64,000 bases of DNA from Isochrysis galbana (Eukaryota; Haptophyta; Isochrysidales; Isochrysidaceae): contig CM030931.1 of assembly GCA_018136815.1 (NCBI GenBank), positions 8,544,557-8,608,556 of the forward strand, read 5' to 3'. Position 1 is the stretch's first letter, and every line of letters begins with the position of its first letter. The notes below the pieces were generated by a model. That model saw only the letters and a list, made by a program, of their open reading frames with translations. It had not been told where the DNA came from and did no database searches. Both the position numbers and the translations under genes were made by a program. Below are positions 62,640 to 64,000 of this stretch, one piece after another.

Positions 62640-63813
62640 CAACCACCCCCGCATTATCGAAATGCGGACCAAGGAGCACGGCATCGTAGCCCACTTCTCA
62701 CATTCGACGGGCATCGACGGCCTCGGAGCCTTGCAGAGCTGCCAGCGCGAGTGCAATCTCCCGGTCCATCACTCAGCCAAAGACATCAACACGCGCTGGA
62801 GCTGGAGTTCAAGACATGATCAAATGGAATGGTTTCGCGTGCAGCAACGGGCCATCCAATTGTACGACATCAATCAACCACGCACGAAAGGCTGGCGAGG
62901 TATACCGCACACACCAAATGGGCGTCGAGGATTGGCGCCTGAGCATGGAGAGCGTGGCGGTGCTCCAGCCCCTCGCAGACTGGACGCAGCACATGCAAGG
63001 CACGAAGTATCCCACACTCCACACTCCCTCTCGTCCTCCCCACGCTCTACGGTTTGATTCGCGGGATGGCGCCAGATGCTCCTCTCGTACTCAAGTTCTC
63101 GGAGACGCCAACGATTTCGTACGACCCTGAGGACATTCACCCAGAAGTTCTTGCGGCGCGCACTCGACTGTAAACGACATGGTCGAGCGCTGGATCACTG
63201 AGCTGGACCACGAGGTGAAGCGCACGTACGCCATCGCCACGATGCTCCACCCGTGCTTCAAGTCGTACGACTTTATCGAGGATTTCGACCTCATACCGGC
63301 TAGCGACAAGAGCTGCGCCTTACGAGAACTACGCGGTGAATGGCTCACGGTGTGGAAGCCCCGCCTGGCGCCTGTGCTCGATTCAGGTACCACGCCAGCA
63401 AACTCGAGCTCGACCACTTCATTCGTGACCACCGAGAGCATTGAGATGGGCAGCAAGGAGCTTGCCGACGCCGAAGCCACGGAGGTCAATCCTTTGCTCA
63501 GCAAGAAGCGCAAGGTCTCGCTTGGACGCGTAAATTAGGCTGCGCCGCAGGTGGAGTTTGACGAGCTCGACGAATACCTCGCCGATCCCGAGGAACCCGA
63601 CCTCGACATCGATGTGTTGGTCTGGTGGCGGGCAAAGGAGTACAAATGGCCGGCGCTCGCGAAGATGGTTTAGCAATACTTCTCGGCGCCCGCCTCGTCT
63701 GCGGGTGTGGAACGCATCTTTTCGGCGGCTGGCAAGATGCACGGCGACCTGCAGAAGTCTGCGAAAGACTCGACTCTCGAAAATTCCTTGTTCGCCGCGT
63801 TCAATACCGATTG
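62640..63813 (+). pseudogene. hAT transposase, C-terminal half, with stops and frameshifts
   Basis: Sense moves through frames: RTKEHGIVAHFSHSTGIDGL, GVEDWRLSMESVAVLQPLAD (about 62920), TLPLVLPTLYGLIRGMAP (about 63020), then MVERWITELDHEVKRTYAIA, ATMLHPCFKSYDF (the usual A-x-x-L-x-P-x-x-K of hAT) and, after a TAG at 63536-63538, ELDEYLADPEEPDLDIDVLV. A further TAG at 63672 interrupts before QYFSAPASSAGVERIFSAAG, the hAT dimerisation signature (P-x-S-S-x-x-E-R-x-F-S), ending LENSLFAAFNTD. It is dead as written. The right terminus is not in the window. It may belong with the left-end pieces at 43.9 and 57.1 kb as one family, but that is inference. Confidence 0.8.
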
Positions 63814-64000
63814 AGGTGGCGGGCTACCGTGCGTCCGTGCGTCCGTGCATATGGGGTGTGTGTGGGATGTGGGGTGTGGTGTGTGGGACTGACGGACTGA
63901 CTTGTGACTTGAGAAAGGTTAATACTAAAGAGCTAAAGATCTTTGTTCTTTGTTCGTCCTTTTTTCTTTGTTTGGCCGTCGACCGTCGACGCGCCGACGC

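Overview
This window looks like nuclear DNA of a eukaryotic alga with a complex (red-lineage) plastid, probably a haptophyte or an ochrophyte; the sequence does not decide between them. The evidence is a small protein with a signal peptide and an ASAF-type cleavage motif (6262-6516 -), spliceosomal introns of about 80-250 bp, a kinesin, a mitochondrial carrier, Kir and two-pore K+ channels, bestrophins and a plant-like PRMT. Genes are GC-rich at third positions. They sit in a sea of transposon fragments, homopolymer G/C runs and low-complexity DNA. I saw no tRNA, rRNA, CRISPR array or bacterial-type operon.

Layout. 1-864: 3' exons of a PRMT10-like methyltransferase (-), ending at a 100-N gap. 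965-3618: tandem C2-like (RPGRIP1-type) protein. 4.9-5.9 kb: a DNA transposon with TTAA target sites and perfect 34-bp inverted ends. 6.3-10.6 kb: plastid-targeted small protein (-) and a five-exon kinesin-8-like motor (+). 10.8-15.0 kb: a scrap yard of LINE 3' ends, a Ty3/gypsy RNase H piece and a 359-bp inverted repeat. 15.5-17.3 kb: four-exon Gfo/Idh/MocA oxidoreductase (-). 19.9-21.2 kb: two-pore K+ channel with EF hands. 23.3-24.9 kb: coiled-coil protein (-). 26.9-28.2 kb: inward-rectifier-type K+ channel (-). 30.9-32.4 kb and 41.3-42.8 kb: two bestrophin-family anion channels (-). 33-41 kb: MITEs, purine-rich repeats, LINE and gypsy relics. 43.9-47.3 kb: hAT-like, copia and LINE relics. 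47.6-48.7 kb: ankyrin protein. 49.2-51.4 kb: LINE ORF1 and a copia RNase H with polypurine tract and LTR. 51.6-52.9 kb: 5' half of the PRMT10-like gene, cut by the second 100-N gap. 53-64 kb: gypsy integrase relic, mitochondrial carrier (-), hAT-like elements, a protein with two GST-N folds, and a hAT transposase relic.

Two points matter most. First, the two halves of one PRMT10-like gene lie 51 kb apart, on opposite strands, each abutting an N gap. Inverting 965-52896 (or moving 1-864) would rebuild the gene, so the scaffold order or orientation is probably wrong. Second, four ion-channel genes (TPK with EF hands, Kir with an added Ca-type acidic loop, two bestrophins) lie within 23 kb, which may be a membrane-excitability neighbourhood.

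The mobile DNA includes at least two families of elements whose sense-strand 3' ends are T runs, one of them with a covarying hairpin, and hAT-like elements sharing one 21-bp terminus. Gene models below were spliced by eye using GT-AG (one GC-AG) sites and protein-family logic; none has transcript support here.
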